DNA of 64,000 nt from NCBI GenBank assembly GCA_963839725.1, contig CAWIWT010000001.1:434001-498000 (forward strand). The letters are read 5' to 3'. Shown here piece after piece: positions 40,919 to 51,033 of this stretch. The position numbers and the translations under genes were made by a program. Each line of letters opens with the position of its first letter. Position 1 is the stretch's first letter. Source of the stretch: Kumtagia sp963839725 (lineage in GTDB: Bacteria > Pseudomonadota > Alphaproteobacteria > Rhizobiales > Rhizobiaceae). Under the pieces are notes generated by a model. That model saw only the letters and a program-made list of their open reading frames with translations. It was not told the DNA's origin and did no database searches.

Positions 40919-43103
40919 ATGACGCACCGCAGGAAGCAGAGACCGTTCACAGCGCAGGTCACCATATCGGTGATCGCGGGAGCGTTGTTTGCGTTGGCGA
41001 TGGTGGCTGCGTTTGCCTTCTATGCGGTCATGCGCGTGGACCACGCGGCGCTCGTGCGTGAGCGCTCCTTTGTCAGCACTGGCATCGCCGACGATGTCGA
41101 AGATCTGTCCACCAAGCAGCGCAGCGTAACCGTCTGGGACGACTCCGTAGTCAAAGTCAAAGCCGGGAACGAGCAGTGGATTCGCGAGAATCTCGGCGAG
41201 TGGATGTATTCCTACTATGGCCTTGACCGAGTCTACATCCTCGACGACAAGAACAGGCCGGTCTACGCAATGGAGAGTGGCAAGACCGTGCCCGCGTCCG
41301 CCTTCGAGAAGGACGCCAAAGCCTTGCTTCCTTCGATAGGCCGGCTGCGCGCCGCGATGGCAGAATCGCAGCCTGAACCGGGGATCGTCGAATTTGTCCG
41401 GCTGCGCGGGGTCGGCGCAGTCATCAGCGTTCAGCCGATTGTCCCTGATTCCACGCGCATGACGCAGGCGCCGGGTACGGAATACATTCACATCTCCTCC
41501 GAACGGCTTGACGACGTGATTGGCAGGATCGCCCGGCACTATCAGTTGGACGGCTCTGAAATTCACAGAGGAGAATCCGCATTTGCCGGCAAGCGTTCCG
41601 CTTGCAGATTCCAGCCGCAAGACGATTGGATATCTGACCTGGCAGCCATACCGACCAGGGCGCGACGTAATCAAACGCACTGCCCCCGCATTGCTGGCCG
41701 GCACAGTGCTTGCGCTCGCGCTGCTCATCCTGCTGTTGCGGAGTCTGCGCCGCGCCTCTCATGCGCTGGAATCGAGCGAGCACGGTGCCCAGTTTCTGGC
41801 ATACCACGACACGCTGACGCGTCTTCCCAATCGCGCCCTGTTCGAGGACAGGCTTTCGCATGCATTGGCGAGCGTGCGGCGCGACAGCAGCAAAGTGGCG
41901 CTGCTCTGCGTGGACATCGATCGGTTCAAGGAGTTGAACGATACGCTCGGTCATCCGGCTGGCGACGCACTCATCCAGCAGGTCGCGGCGCGCCTCAAGG
42001 ATTCGGTTCGCGAGGTTGATACCGTCGCGCGCATCGGGGGCGACGAATTTGCCATCGTACTCGTCGACGTACGCGACCTGCACAGCGCGGAAGCGGTGTG
42101 CGACCGCCTGCTCGATGATTTGAGCGAGCCGTTCGATCTTCTTGGCGAGCAGGCATTTGCCGGCGTGAGCATCGGTATCGCGCTTTCACCGGAATTCGGC
42201 ACGGAGCCGAAGGAACTCATGCGTAAGGCCGACATCGCGCTTTACGAGGCCAAGCGCAGCGGCCGTGGTCGCTACCGGGTGTTTGCCGGCGGCATGGACG
42301 ACCTGCTGAAACACAAGCGCGCGGTCGAGCACGAGTTGCGGCTGGCGCTGGAGGCGGGCAACCAGATCAACCTAGTATATTTGCCGGTCTTCGGCGTGAA
42401 GCAGGATGCGCTGCTCGGCGCAGAAGCAATTCTGGAATGGCAATATGGGGCGGGTCGAAGCCTGCCTGTGAGCCAGGTGATGGCAATCGCCGAGGAACGC
42501 GGCCTAATCGGCCAGCTCACTCGAAGCGTGCTGAGAATCGCCTGCACATTTGTCAGCGAGAACGACATTCCGTGGATGGCAATTGCCTTGTCGCCGGTCT
42601 TCCTGCGTTACGAGGGCGCTGCGCGGATGGTCCTCGAAACCCTTGCCGAAGCAGGTGTCGAACCAGCGCGCCTGCAGATCGAGATCGGTGAAAGCGTGTT
42701 GCTCGACGGCAATCTGGCGTCACTTCATGCTATCGACAGGCTGCGGGCGGCAGGAACAACCATCGTGCTTGACGATTTCGGTTCTGGACCGTCTTCGATG
42801 ACCATGCTGCGCCAACGTCCGGTGGACAAGCTCAAGATCGATCGCTCCTTCGTGCGGGCGCTGGGCAGCACCGATCCTGCCGCGGCTATCGTCAAGGCGG
42901 TCGCCGAGCTGGCAAATGCACTTGGCATCGAAGTGGCGGCCGAAGGTGTTGAGACGGCGGAGCAGAGAACCATGCTCGCCGCACTTGGCTGTCGCGAAAT
43001 CCAGGGTCCGCTGGTGTCCGAGCCGCTGACACCCTCACAGCTTTCCGAGTTGATCGGCGGCAACCGTTCCATGCATGGTGTCGGACACCGCGCTGCAGGG
43101 TAA
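40919..43103 (+). pseudogene. GGDEF-EAL membrane protein with CHASE4-like sensor, frameshifted
   Basis: Frame one (from ATG 40919) encodes a membrane helix (about 15-36) and a CHASE4-like periplasmic domain (STKQRSVTVWDDSVVKV) up to HYQLDG. At about 41553 the sense passes to the next frame as LKFTEENPHLPASVPL, a second helix (PALLAGTVLALALLILLL), a GGDEF domain with intact RIGGDEF, and an EAL domain ending near 43103. The EAL domain is degenerate: EAI in place of EAL, MAIALSP without the metal Asn, LDDFGSG kept. If the frame were restored it should make cyclic di-GMP and not degrade it. About 728 aa when joined. Confidence 0.75.
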
Positions 43104-43130
43104 TAGGCCGCCAGAGGTTCTTCTGAGCCT

Positions 43131-44321
43131 CTACCGTTCACTCCTCTCGGATTTCTCCACCACCGGCGTCATCATCAGCACAGCCGAACCGAGCAGCGCC
43201 GCAACTAGCGATCCCATGAGGATGCCGAGCTTTACGTCGTCCTGAAGGTGCTGATTGCCTGCAAAGGCGAGCAGGCCGATGAACAGGCTCATCGTAAAGC
43301 CGATGCCGCAAAGCAGCGCTACGCCGACCATGTGCGGCCAGCGCGCGTTACGCGGCAAGTCGGCCAGACCAACCTTGATAGCCAGCGCCGATGTGCCAAG
43401 CACGCCCACGAGTTTTCCGACCACCAGCCCGGCGGTGATGCCCAGCGTCAGCGGCTGGACGAGGTCGGAGCCGCTGATGCCGGCAAACGACACACCGGCA
43501 TTGGCGAATCCGAAGACCGGCACGATGAGGAAGGGCACGACGCCATGCAGGGAATGCTCCAGGCGGTGCAGCGGTGAGCGCTCGATGTCGTGGGTAATGC
43601 CGTGCGAGACGCGCAGCGGGATGGTAAGCGCCAGCGCCACGCCCGCCAGTGTGGCATGGACGCCGGATTTCAGCACCAGCACCCAAAGGACGATGCCGAG
43701 CGCGATGTAGGGTATGAGGTTGAGCACGCCCATGCGGTTCAACACGAACAAAAGCGCCAGCACGGCAAACGCGGCGCTCAGGTAGAGCACCGATAGGTCG
43801 CTTGTGTAGAAGATCGCGATGATGATGACCGCGCCGAGATCGTCGATGATGGCGAGCGCGGTCAGAAACACCTTCAGCGTTGCCGGCGCTCGTCTGCCGA
43901 GCAGCGACAGCACTCCCAGCGCAAAGGCAATGTCGGTGGCAGTGGGGATTGCCCAACCGCGCAGGGCTTCGCCATTGCCCGCGTTCAGCGCGACATAGAT
44001 CAACGCCGGCACTAGCATGCCGCCCACTGCCGCAATGCCGGGCAGCATACGACGCGGCCAGGTGGACAACTGGCCGTCGAGCATCTCGCGCTTGATCTCC
44101 AGCCCGACCAGCAGGAAGAACACCGCCATCAGCCCGTCATTGATCCAGTGACCGACATTGAGCGGGCCGACATAGGCTTTGAGCGTGGCGAAGTAGACGT
44201 TCGACAGCGGAGAATTGGCGACGACCAACGCCAGCACCGCCGCGCCCATCAGCACAATGCCGCCAGCCGCCTCGCTGTCGAGGAACTCGCGAAAAACAGA
44301 AACCGGCCGGGGCTGGGTCAA
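43131..44321 (-). CDS. nhaA: Na+/H+ antiporter NhaA
   Basis: A 396-aa, about 12-helix antiporter. The ion-binding aspartate pair is present in LTALAIIDDLGAVIIIAIFY, and other NhaA signatures are seen: GPLNVGHWINDGLMAVFFLL, GLEIKREMLDGQLS and PTATDIAFALGVLSLLG. It exports Na+ in exchange for protons at alkaline pH or high salt. Convergent with the GGDEF-EAL gene. Confidence 0.97.
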   Translation of the reverse strand: MTQPRPVSVFREFLDSEAAGGIVLMGAAVLALVVANSPLSNVYFATLKAYVGPLNVGHWINDGLMAVFFLLVGLEIKREMLDGQLSTWPRRMLPGIAAVGGMLVPALIYVALNAGNGEALRGWAIPTATDIAFALGVLSLLGRRAPATLKVFLTALAIIDDLGAVIIIAIFYTSDLSVLYLSAAFAVLALLFVLNRMGVLNLIPYIALGIVLWVLVLKSGVHATLAGVALALTIPLRVSHGITHDIERSPLHRLEHSLHGVVPFLIVPVFGFANAGVSFAGISGSDLVQPLTLGITAGLVVGKLVGVLGTSALAIKVGLADLPRNARWPHMVGVALLCGIGFTMSLFIGLLAFAGNQHLQDDVKLGILMGSLVAALLGSAVLMMTPVVEKSERSER

Positions 44322-44560
44322 GCGAGACCTCCGGCGGTTGAACTGGCCTTGAAAGCAAACGGTCTTGCCAACGCTATTCTCTCCTCGTTCGGGAAACCGA
44401 GCTTCCCTAAAATCACACCTTCAACCCGGTTCACCGATCCGCCTCTCAAATTTCGCTCCATCGGGAAGATAGTCAGCGGATCCGCCTAGCTCAAGGAGTA
44501 TTTTCCTATTTTCTGTATTGAGTTTCGGATGCGCCTTTGGCGCGGCTCCGCCTCAAGAGT

Positions 44561-45124
44561 CTACCTTGGCGCGCGCTTGGCCAAAATGCGCTGCAGCGTG
44601 CGGCGATGCATGTTGAGGCGGCGGGCGGTCTCGGAAACATTGCGGTCGCACATTTCGTAGACGCGCTGGATATGCTCCCAGCGGACGCGATCGGCGGACA
44701 TCGGATTTTCCGGCGGCGCGGCGCGCTGGCCACCGGTGCGGGTCAGCGCGGCATAGATATCGTCGGCGTCAGCCGGCTTCGACAGATAATCGATCGCGCC
44801 GAGCTTCACTGCTGTTACCGCGGTCGCGATGTTGCCGTATCCGGTCAGGATAACGGTACGCGTGTCCGCGCGGCTCTCGCGTATGGCCGCAACGACGTCG
44901 AGGCCATTGCCGTCGCCGAGCCGCATATCAACCACCGCATAGGCCGGCGCGCCTGCCTTGGCCTTGGTCACCGCCTCCTCGACGCTTTCAGCCGTATCGA
45001 CCACGAAGCCGCGCGCTTCCATGGCGCGCGCCAACCGGGTCAGGAAGGGCTTGTCGTCATCGACCAGCAACAATGTGGCGTCGGCGCCGATGCCCTTGTC
45101 GTTTGCGGATTCCTCAGCGGTCAT
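44561..45124 (-). CDS. actR: Response regulator ActR/RegA
   Basis: A 187-aa global redox response regulator. Receiver domain with the acidic pocket LLLVDDDKPFL, phospho-accepting Asp 66 in YAVVDMRLGDGNG, the conserved Thr and Lys (ILTGYGN, LSKPADADD), then a short linker and a Fis-type helix-turn-helix (NVSETARRLNMHRRTLQRIL), a hallmark of the ActR/RegA/PrrA group. Starts at 45124, 45133 or 45142 are all possible; I use 45124. It lies 66 bp downstream of its kinase. Confidence 0.95.
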   Translation of the reverse strand: MTAEESANDKGIGADATLLLVDDDKPFLTRLARAMEARGFVVDTAESVEEAVTKAKAGAPAYAVVDMRLGDGNGLDVVAAIRESRADTRTVILTGYGNIATAVTAVKLGAIDYLSKPADADDIYAALTRTGGQRAAPPENPMSADRVRWEHIQRVYEMCDRNVSETARRLNMHRRTLQRILAKRAPR

Positions 45125-45190
45125 AAGCGTCATTTCCAACATTATTCCACTATTTGCCGGATATAGCTTCACGCCGCGCGAAAAGCCACC

Positions 45191-46516
45191 TCACGCGGTG
45201 TCGTACATTGCGCTCGGGTTGGTTCGGCGGCTGAGGAACTGGTCGCGGCTCCACGCGATCTGTACCACCGCGCCAAGACCGCGCTCATTCGCATTGAAGA
45301 AGGACAGCGTGGCGCCCGAGCGCTCCAGCAGCGTTTTGGCGATGAAAAGTCCAAGCCCGAGGCCGCCTCCGGGCTCATTGCCCTGCCGGGTGGACATATA
45401 AGGCTCGCCAATGCGGTCGATGATTTCCGGCGGAAATCCCGGACCGTCATCGATGATATCGATGACCACGTCGCCATCGTCCCACCGCCAGCGCAAGGTG
45501 ACGACGCCGGTAGCGAAGTCCACCGCGTTCTCGACAAGATTTCCGAGTCCGTAGATGACGCCGGGATTGCGATGACCCACCGGCTCTGGGCCGATGCGCT
45601 CGCCCGGCGCCAAGCGGATGGCGATGCCGAAATCGCGATGCGGGGCGATCACCTCCTCGATCAGCGACGTCAGCGGCAGGCGATCGAGCAGGGCTTCGCT
45701 TTCCGATGACAGGCTGGTCAGGCGTTTCAGGATCTCGCGGCAGCGTTCGCTCTGAGAGCGCAGCAAGGTCACGTCCTCGCGGAATTTCGGATCGTTGCCG
45801 AGTGCGCGCTCCATCTCCTTGGCAACGACTGTGATGGTGGAAAGCGGCGTGCCGAGTTCATGCGCTGCCGCCGCCGCGAGGCCGTCCAGCGCCGAGAGAT
45901 GCTGCTCGCGCTGCAGCACCAGTTCGGTGGCGGCAAGTGCGTTGGCGAGTAGCCGGGCTTCCTCGGCAACGCGCCAGGCGTAGACCGCCGTGAAAGTGAT
46001 CGACGACAGAACCGCCATCCACATGCCGGCGACGTAGACGAACGGAATGGTCAGCGCCTCGCCGGAACTCCAGGGCAGTGGGAAATGCCGGAAGACAAGC
46101 ACACTCGCCATCAGCATGACCAGGCAGCCAAGTAGCGCGGTCATGCGCAGCGGCAGCGTGGTTGCGGAAATCACCACTGGGACAGTTAGCAGCAACGCGA
46201 ACGGATTGGTCAGGCCGCCTGTAAGATAAAGCAGGCCGGCGAGTTGCAGCGAATCGAACAGCAGCAACGCCATCGCCGAATTGGGCTGCAGGCGTAGCGC
46301 CGACGGATAGCGGAAGGTCAGGAACAGGTTCAGCCAGGCTGAACTGGCGATCAGCGCGAAGCAGGGACCGACGGGCAGCGGAAACCGCAGCCAATAGGCG
46401 ACGGCGATGACGGTGATGCTCTGGCCGACGATGGCCAGCCAGCGCAACCGGATCAGCGTGTTCAGCCTCAGCCTGTGTGCCTGCTGGAAATCGGGCGTGG
46501 TAAGCGACTTGATCAT
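45191..46516 (-). CDS. actS: Redox sensor histidine kinase ActS/RegB
   Basis: A 441-aa kinase with six N-terminal membrane helices. The quinone-sensing motif GGLTNPF (100-106) is exact. The H-box AAAAHELGTPLSTI has the phosphorylated His 219, and Cys 259 (SERCREIL) lies 40 residues later, the same spacing as His 225 to redox Cys 265 of Rhodobacter RegB. ATP-binding N and G boxes (NLVENAVDFA, DDGPGFP, GGGLGLGLFIAKTLL) are intact. With ActR it controls redox-responsive genes (carbon and nitrogen fixation, respiration, acid tolerance in rhizobia). Confidence 0.96.
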   Translation of the reverse strand: MIKSLTTPDFQQAHRLRLNTLIRLRWLAIVGQSITVIAVAYWLRFPLPVGPCFALIASSAWLNLFLTFRYPSALRLQPNSAMALLLFDSLQLAGLLYLTGGLTNPFALLLTVPVVISATTLPLRMTALLGCLVMLMASVLVFRHFPLPWSSGEALTIPFVYVAGMWMAVLSSITFTAVYAWRVAEEARLLANALAATELVLQREQHLSALDGLAAAAAHELGTPLSTITVVAKEMERALGNDPKFREDVTLLRSQSERCREILKRLTSLSSESEALLDRLPLTSLIEEVIAPHRDFGIAIRLAPGERIGPEPVGHRNPGVIYGLGNLVENAVDFATGVVTLRWRWDDGDVVIDIIDDGPGFPPEIIDRIGEPYMSTRQGNEPGGGLGLGLFIAKTLLERSGATLSFFNANERGLGAVVQIAWSRDQFLSRRTNPSAMYDTA

Positions 46517-46522
46517 GGCCGT

Positions 46523-46749
46523 TTATCGCGCGGGTTGGGCCTCGTCGCCAAGCGATAATGCAAGTCGCCCAAAAGTGCGCAGCGGTTTTGGGACAACGAC
46601 ATGCATCAAACGTCTTTGCCGCGCGGCTTGGCTCGGCTAGTCGTCAAGCACTAATGCAAGTCGCCCAAAAGTGCGCAGCGGTTTTGGGACGGCGACATGC
46701 ATCAAACGTCTTTACCGCGCGGCTTGGCGCGGCTGGTCGCCTGTGCGCT
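46523..46749. repeat. 96-bp tandem duplication of a dispersed hairpin element
   Basis: Units start at 46558 and 46654 (period 96). Each contains ATGCAAGTCGCCCAAAA...TTTTGGGAC..CGACATGCAT, an imperfect hairpin of the type scattered in mesorhizobial genomes, followed by CATCAAACGTCTTT-CCGCGCGGCTTGG. Part of a third unit lies at 46523-46557. The last unit overlaps the 3' end of hrpB: its stop codon (46702-46704) is within the repeat. Confidence 0.85.
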
Positions 46750-49278
46750 GGCAGGGTCTTCCGGCCAGACGTGTTTCGGGTAACGCCCGCGCATATCTGC
46801 CCTCACGTCCGCCCACGAGCCGCGCCAGAAAGCGGGCAGGTCGCGCGTTGTCTGGATCGGCCGATGGGCCGGCGACAGGAGTTCCAGTGTCAGCGGGATC
46901 TTGCCGTCGCCGATCGCCGGATGGCTGGTCAGGCCGAAGAGTTCCTGAACGCGGATCGCCAGCACCGGCGTCTCTCCATCGTAACGGATCGGCAGATTGT
47001 TGCCGGTGGGCGCCGCGAAATGGGTCGGCGCTGCCTTGCCGAGACGACGCTGCAGATCGTGCGGCAGCAGCGACATCAGACCGTTGCTCACTGTACCGGG
47101 ATCGAGGCGGGCAAAGTTCGCCTCTCCGGTGAGGAAGGGCAGCAGCCAGTCCTCCAGCGATGCGAGCAGGGCGGAATCGGAGACATCCGGCCACGGCTCT
47201 CCGACCGCCTTATACAGCCAGGCGAGACGCTCGCGAAAAGCTTCCGCGTCCTTGCTCCAGGGCAGGAGTGAAAGGCCGTGCTGGCGCACGGCATCAAGGA
47301 TCGACCGGTCGGCGTCGGTGCCTTGCGGTGGCGGCAAAAGTTGCTCGGACAGCACCACCGCACCGAGCCGCACCGCTTCGCGCGTGCGCACCGCGCGGCG
47401 GGCGATGTCGAACTCGGTGAAACGGCGGCGTTCCAAATGGCTGGCGAGAACTGTGCGGATATCCGTCTCGCTGATCGCGGCAGCGGCGGTGATGCGGGCA
47501 TTCCCCGCCTTGCCCTGAATATCGGCAACAACGAGATAGGGTTCGCCGGCGAGCGGGTCGCTGGCGTCGACCATGCCGCCACCGCCATTCGACAGCACGA
47601 ACCGCCCGCGTTCGCCCCGTGCCTTGGCGACGCGGTCCGGCCACGCGCGCAGCAGCAGCGCGCCCGCGGATAACGTACGCTGCCCCTCACCCTTACCCTC
47701 TCCCCGTGAAGAACGGGGAGAGGGAGACGGCGGCGTTGCTGAGCCCCTCTCCCCGTTCTTCACGGGGAGAGGGTAAGGGTGAGGGGCAACGCGGCCTTGC
47801 TCACAAACCTGTTTCGCCAATCTCTCCGCCAGGCCGCGTGCCGCCACAGCGCGGGGTGATTTGTCCGTGGCAAAGCGCGACAGCCGGCGGTCAAGGTCGG
47901 CGCTGTCGCCGCCAAGGCCGCGCTCGGTCAGAAGCACCGCCAGCAGTGCGGCGTCCCGCGCCTCGCCGGCCATCGCCGCTTCGGCGACCATGTGCGCCAG
48001 CCTGACCGGCAGGGCGAGTTTGCGCATCGCCACCCCCGCCTCGGTCAGGCGGCCAGCGGGATCCAGCGCATCCAACGCGACAAGCAACGCGCGGGCTTCC
48101 GCCAACGCCGGTACTGGCGGAGGGTCGAGGAATGCAAGCTGGCGGGGATCGGCGATACCAAAGGCAGCACAGTCGAGCGTCAGCGACGACAGGTCCGCCT
48201 CCAGAATTTCCGGTGTGTTGTAGGGCACCAGTGCCGCCGTCTGCTCGGCGCGCCACAGGCGCACCGCCACGCCGGGCTGCGTGCGGCCAGCGCGGCCGGC
48301 GCGCTGGTCGGCGGAGGCCTTGCTGACCCGCACGGTTTCCAGCCGCGTCAGGCCGGAGGCCGGTTCATAGCGCGGCACACGCGACAGGCCGCAATCGATC
48401 ACCACGCGCACACCGTCGATGGTTATCGAGGTTTCGGCGATCGACGTCGCCAGCACCACCTTGCGACGGCCCGCAGGCGCGGGACGGATCGCCACGTCCT
48501 GCGTGCGCGCTTCAAGCTGGCCATAGAGCGGTACAACATCGACATTTTCTGCAACTCGGTCCGCAAGCCGCTCGGCGGTTCGCAAAATCTCGCGCTGGCC
48601 TGGCAGGAAGGCGAGCACGCTGCCATTCTCAGCTGCCAGCGCCTCGCGGATGGCGGCGCTAACAGCGTCTTCCACCGGCGTACCAGGCGCGCGCTCGGCG
48701 TAACGGATATCGACGGGAAAACTGCGGCCTCTGCTCTCGATCACCGGCGCGTCGCCGAGCAATCTTGCAATGCGCGCGCCATCGACCGTCGCCGACATGA
48801 CTAGCAGCCTCAGATCAGGCCTAAGCGCGCCTTGCACATCGAGCGCCAGGGCGAGGCCGAAATCGCCGTCGAGCGAGCGCTCATGGAATTCGTCGAACAG
48901 GATCGCCGCGACGCCTTGCAGCTCCGGATCGTCCAAGATCATGCGCGCCAGGATACCTTCGGTGACAACCTGGATGCGGGTCTCGGCCGAGAGCTTGCGC
49001 TCCATGCGCATTGCGTAGCCGACGGTTCCGCCCGGCTCCTCGCCGGCAATCTCCGCCATGCGGCGCGCGGCGGCGCGCGCGGCCAGCCGGCGCGGCTCGA
49101 GCAGTAGGATCGTGCCGTCGCCACGCCAACCGGCGGAAAGCAGTGCCAGCGGCACCAGCGTCGTCTTGCCGGCGCCGGGCGGTGCGACCAGCACGGCCTT
49201 GCCGCCGGTCGCTAGCGCATCAAGTAGCGATGGGAGCGCGTCGGTGACGGGCAGATTTGGCAAATCCGAAAGCTTCAT
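46702..49278 (-). CDS. hrpB: ATP-dependent helicase HrpB with in-frame palindromic insertion
   Basis: An 858-aa DEAH-type helicase: Walker A APPGAGKTT, LEPRRLAARAAARRMAE (Ia), DEFHERSL (II, DEFH), MSATVDG (III), TSIAETSITIDGV (V) and QRAGRAGRTQPG (VI), then the HrpB C-terminal domain. At residues about 497-532 a run APHPYPLPVKNGERG...SPRSSRGEGKGEG is encoded by a perfect 43-bp inverted repeat (47682-47787) between a helical part and ALLLRAWPDRVAKARG. It keeps the frame, so the protein can be full length. Start ATG 49278 (MKLSDLPNLPV). Confidence 0.93.
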   Translation of the reverse strand: MKLSDLPNLPVTDALPSLLDALATGGKAVLVAPPGAGKTTLVPLALLSAGWRGDGTILLLEPRRLAARAAARRMAEIAGEEPGGTVGYAMRMERKLSAETRIQVVTEGILARMILDDPELQGVAAILFDEFHERSLDGDFGLALALDVQGALRPDLRLLVMSATVDGARIARLLGDAPVIESRGRSFPVDIRYAERAPGTPVEDAVSAAIREALAAENGSVLAFLPGQREILRTAERLADRVAENVDVVPLYGQLEARTQDVAIRPAPAGRRKVVLATSIAETSITIDGVRVVIDCGLSRVPRYEPASGLTRLETVRVSKASADQRAGRAGRTQPGVAVRLWRAEQTAALVPYNTPEILEADLSSLTLDCAAFGIADPRQLAFLDPPPVPALAEARALLVALDALDPAGRLTEAGVAMRKLALPVRLAHMVAEAAMAGEARDAALLAVLLTERGLGGDSADLDRRLSRFATDKSPRAVAARGLAERLAKQVCEQGRVAPHPYPLPVKNGERGSATPPSPSPRSSRGEGKGEGQRTLSAGALLLRAWPDRVAKARGERGRFVLSNGGGGMVDASDPLAGEPYLVVADIQGKAGNARITAAAAISETDIRTVLASHLERRRFTEFDIARRAVRTREAVRLGAVVLSEQLLPPPQGTDADRSILDAVRQHGLSLLPWSKDAEAFRERLAWLYKAVGEPWPDVSDSALLASLEDWLLPFLTGEANFARLDPGTVSNGLMSLLPHDLQRRLGKAAPTHFAAPTGNNLPIRYDGETPVLAIRVQELFGLTSHPAIGDGKIPLTLELLSPAHRPIQTTRDLPAFWRGSWADVRADMRGRYPKHVWPEDPASAQATSRAKPRGKDV
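47682..47787. repeat. 106-bp palindromic element inside hrpB
   Basis: Left arm 47682-47724 and right arm 47745-47787 are perfect 43-bp complements (GCCCCTCACCCTTACCCTCT...), with a 20-base centre. Each arm holds its own CTCTCCCCGT/ACGGGGAGAG hairpin. All three elements are open in the hrpB reading frame. Same general design as the intergenic repeats at 13629, 16608, 22198, 29077 and 35867. Confidence 0.92.
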
Positions 49279-49503
49279 TGCTTTCCGGTAGTCGAGGACA
49301 AGCGCCCGACGCAAGCCGTCAGATTGCAAGCTTGCGCGTGAGCGAGGGATTTGAGCGATATCCCAACCGCGCTGAGTAAAGGAAGGTCATTGTTTTCGGC
49401 GCCGCCAGCCGCGTGCGAGCTGCCGCAGAGCACTTGACCTGCCGGGATCCCGGAGCAGTGCATCGGCGCTACGCGTCGCCTGCGATCAGCTTCACACGGT
49501 CGC

Positions 49504-51033
49504 TCACGCTGCCTGCGCCAGCCGCTCCCCCGCAATTCGATAGGAGATCGCTTCTGCAAGGTGGATGCGTTTCACACCCTCGCTTTCTTCAAGGTCGGCC
49601 AGGGTACGGGCCACTTTCAGCACTCGATGATAGGCGCGGGCGGAAAACCCAAGCTTTTCGGCGGCATCGCTCAGCAAGGCCAGTCCGGGCGCATCCGGCC
49701 GGGCGATCTGCTCGACAAGTGCCGTCGGGCAATGCGCATTCGTCAGGGCAGACGAACCGATCTCCTCGAAGCGCCGCCGCTGGATCGCGCGCGCCGCCGC
49801 CACGCGAACTGCCATCGCAGCGCTCGGTTCGGCAGTGCCGGGGCGGATCATGTCGCTGGCCGATACCGCCGGAACCTCGATACGCAAATCGATGCGGTCC
49901 ATAAGCGGACCGGAAATGCGCGACTGATATTCGGTGCGGCAGCGCTCGCCACGGGCGCAACGATAGCCCGGCTCGCCCGCCATGCCGCACCGGCACGGAT
50001 TCATCGCTGCGACAAGCTGAATGCGCGCCGGGTAGGAGACGCGGTTGTTGGCCCGCGCGATCACGCATTCGCCCGACTCGATCGGCTGCCTGAGCGAATC
50101 CAGCACAACCGGCGAGAACTCTGGAAACTCGTCGAGGAAGAGCACGCCATTATGCGCCAGCGATGCCTCACCCGGTCGGATTCGCATACCGCCGCCAACC
50201 ATCGCTGCCATCGACGCGGAGTGATGCGGCGCGCGGAACGGCCGCCGGTTGGTGAGCTTTCCGCCAGCAAGCTCGCCGGCTATCGAGGCCACCATGGAGA
50301 CTTCGAGCAGTTCCTTTGGCGAAAGCAGCGGCAGGATCGACGGCAGCCGCTGCGCCAGCATCGATTTTCCCGAACCGGGCGGCCCGACCATGAGGAGGTG
50401 GTGACCACCAGCCGCAGCGACTTCGAGCGCCCGCCGTGCGGTTTCTTGGCCCTTGATGTCGGAGAGGTCAGGCAAGGCGTCCGATGGCAAATGCACCTTC
50501 GCTTCCGGCCGCGCCAGAACCTGCGTGCCCCGAAAATGGTTGGCGATCGAGACAAGGCTGCGCGGTGCGACGATATCGATGTCGGCACCCGCCCAGGCGG
50601 CCTCCGGCCCGCATTCACTGGGGCAGATCAAGCCCTTGCCATCCGCATTGGCGCCGATCGCCGCCGGCAGCGAGCCTGCGACTGGCGCAATGGTACCGTC
50701 GAGCGACAATTCGCCGAGCACGACATAGTTGGTGAGCGCATCGCCAGGGATCGCACCCAGAGCCGCCATCAAACCCAGAGCGATCGGCAGATCGTAGTGG
50801 CTGCCTTCCTTGGGAAGATCGGCGGGCGCCAGATTGACCGTCACTTTCTTCGACGGCATCGACAGGCCGGATGCATGCAACGCCGCCTGTACCCGCTCAC
50901 GGCTTTCGGCCACGGCCTTGTCGGGAAGTCCGACGATATGCATCCCGACCTTCCCGGGGGCAATCATCACCTGCACGTCGACAGGAACCGCCTCAATCCC
51001 CTGAAACGCAACCGTGCGTACCCGCGCGACCAT
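49504..51033 (-). CDS. YifB/ComM-family Mg-chelatase-like AAA+ ATPase
   Basis: A 509-aa protein with a Lon-protease-like N-domain (VEVQVMIAPGK-type start, VNLAPADLPKEGSHYDLPIA), a Mg-chelatase AAA+ domain (Walker A GPPGSGKSM; Walker B GVLFLDEFPEF), a cysteine cluster CRCGMAGEPGYRCARGERC, and a C-terminal helical domain. ComM in gamma-proteobacteria is a branch-migration helicase for incorporating transformed DNA. A perfect LexA-type direct repeat 71 bp upstream of its ATG (51104-51118) suggests damage control. Confidence 0.93.
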   Translation of the reverse strand: MVARVRTVAFQGIEAVPVDVQVMIAPGKVGMHIVGLPDKAVAESRERVQAALHASGLSMPSKKVTVNLAPADLPKEGSHYDLPIALGLMAALGAIPGDALTNYVVLGELSLDGTIAPVAGSLPAAIGANADGKGLICPSECGPEAAWAGADIDIVAPRSLVSIANHFRGTQVLARPEAKVHLPSDALPDLSDIKGQETARRALEVAAAGGHHLLMVGPPGSGKSMLAQRLPSILPLLSPKELLEVSMVASIAGELAGGKLTNRRPFRAPHHSASMAAMVGGGMRIRPGEASLAHNGVLFLDEFPEFSPVVLDSLRQPIESGECVIARANNRVSYPARIQLVAAMNPCRCGMAGEPGYRCARGERCRTEYQSRISGPLMDRIDLRIEVPAVSASDMIRPGTAEPSAAMAVRVAAARAIQRRRFEEIGSSALTNAHCPTALVEQIARPDAPGLALLSDAAEKLGFSARAYHRVLKVARTLADLEESEGVKRIHLAEAISYRIAGERLAQAA

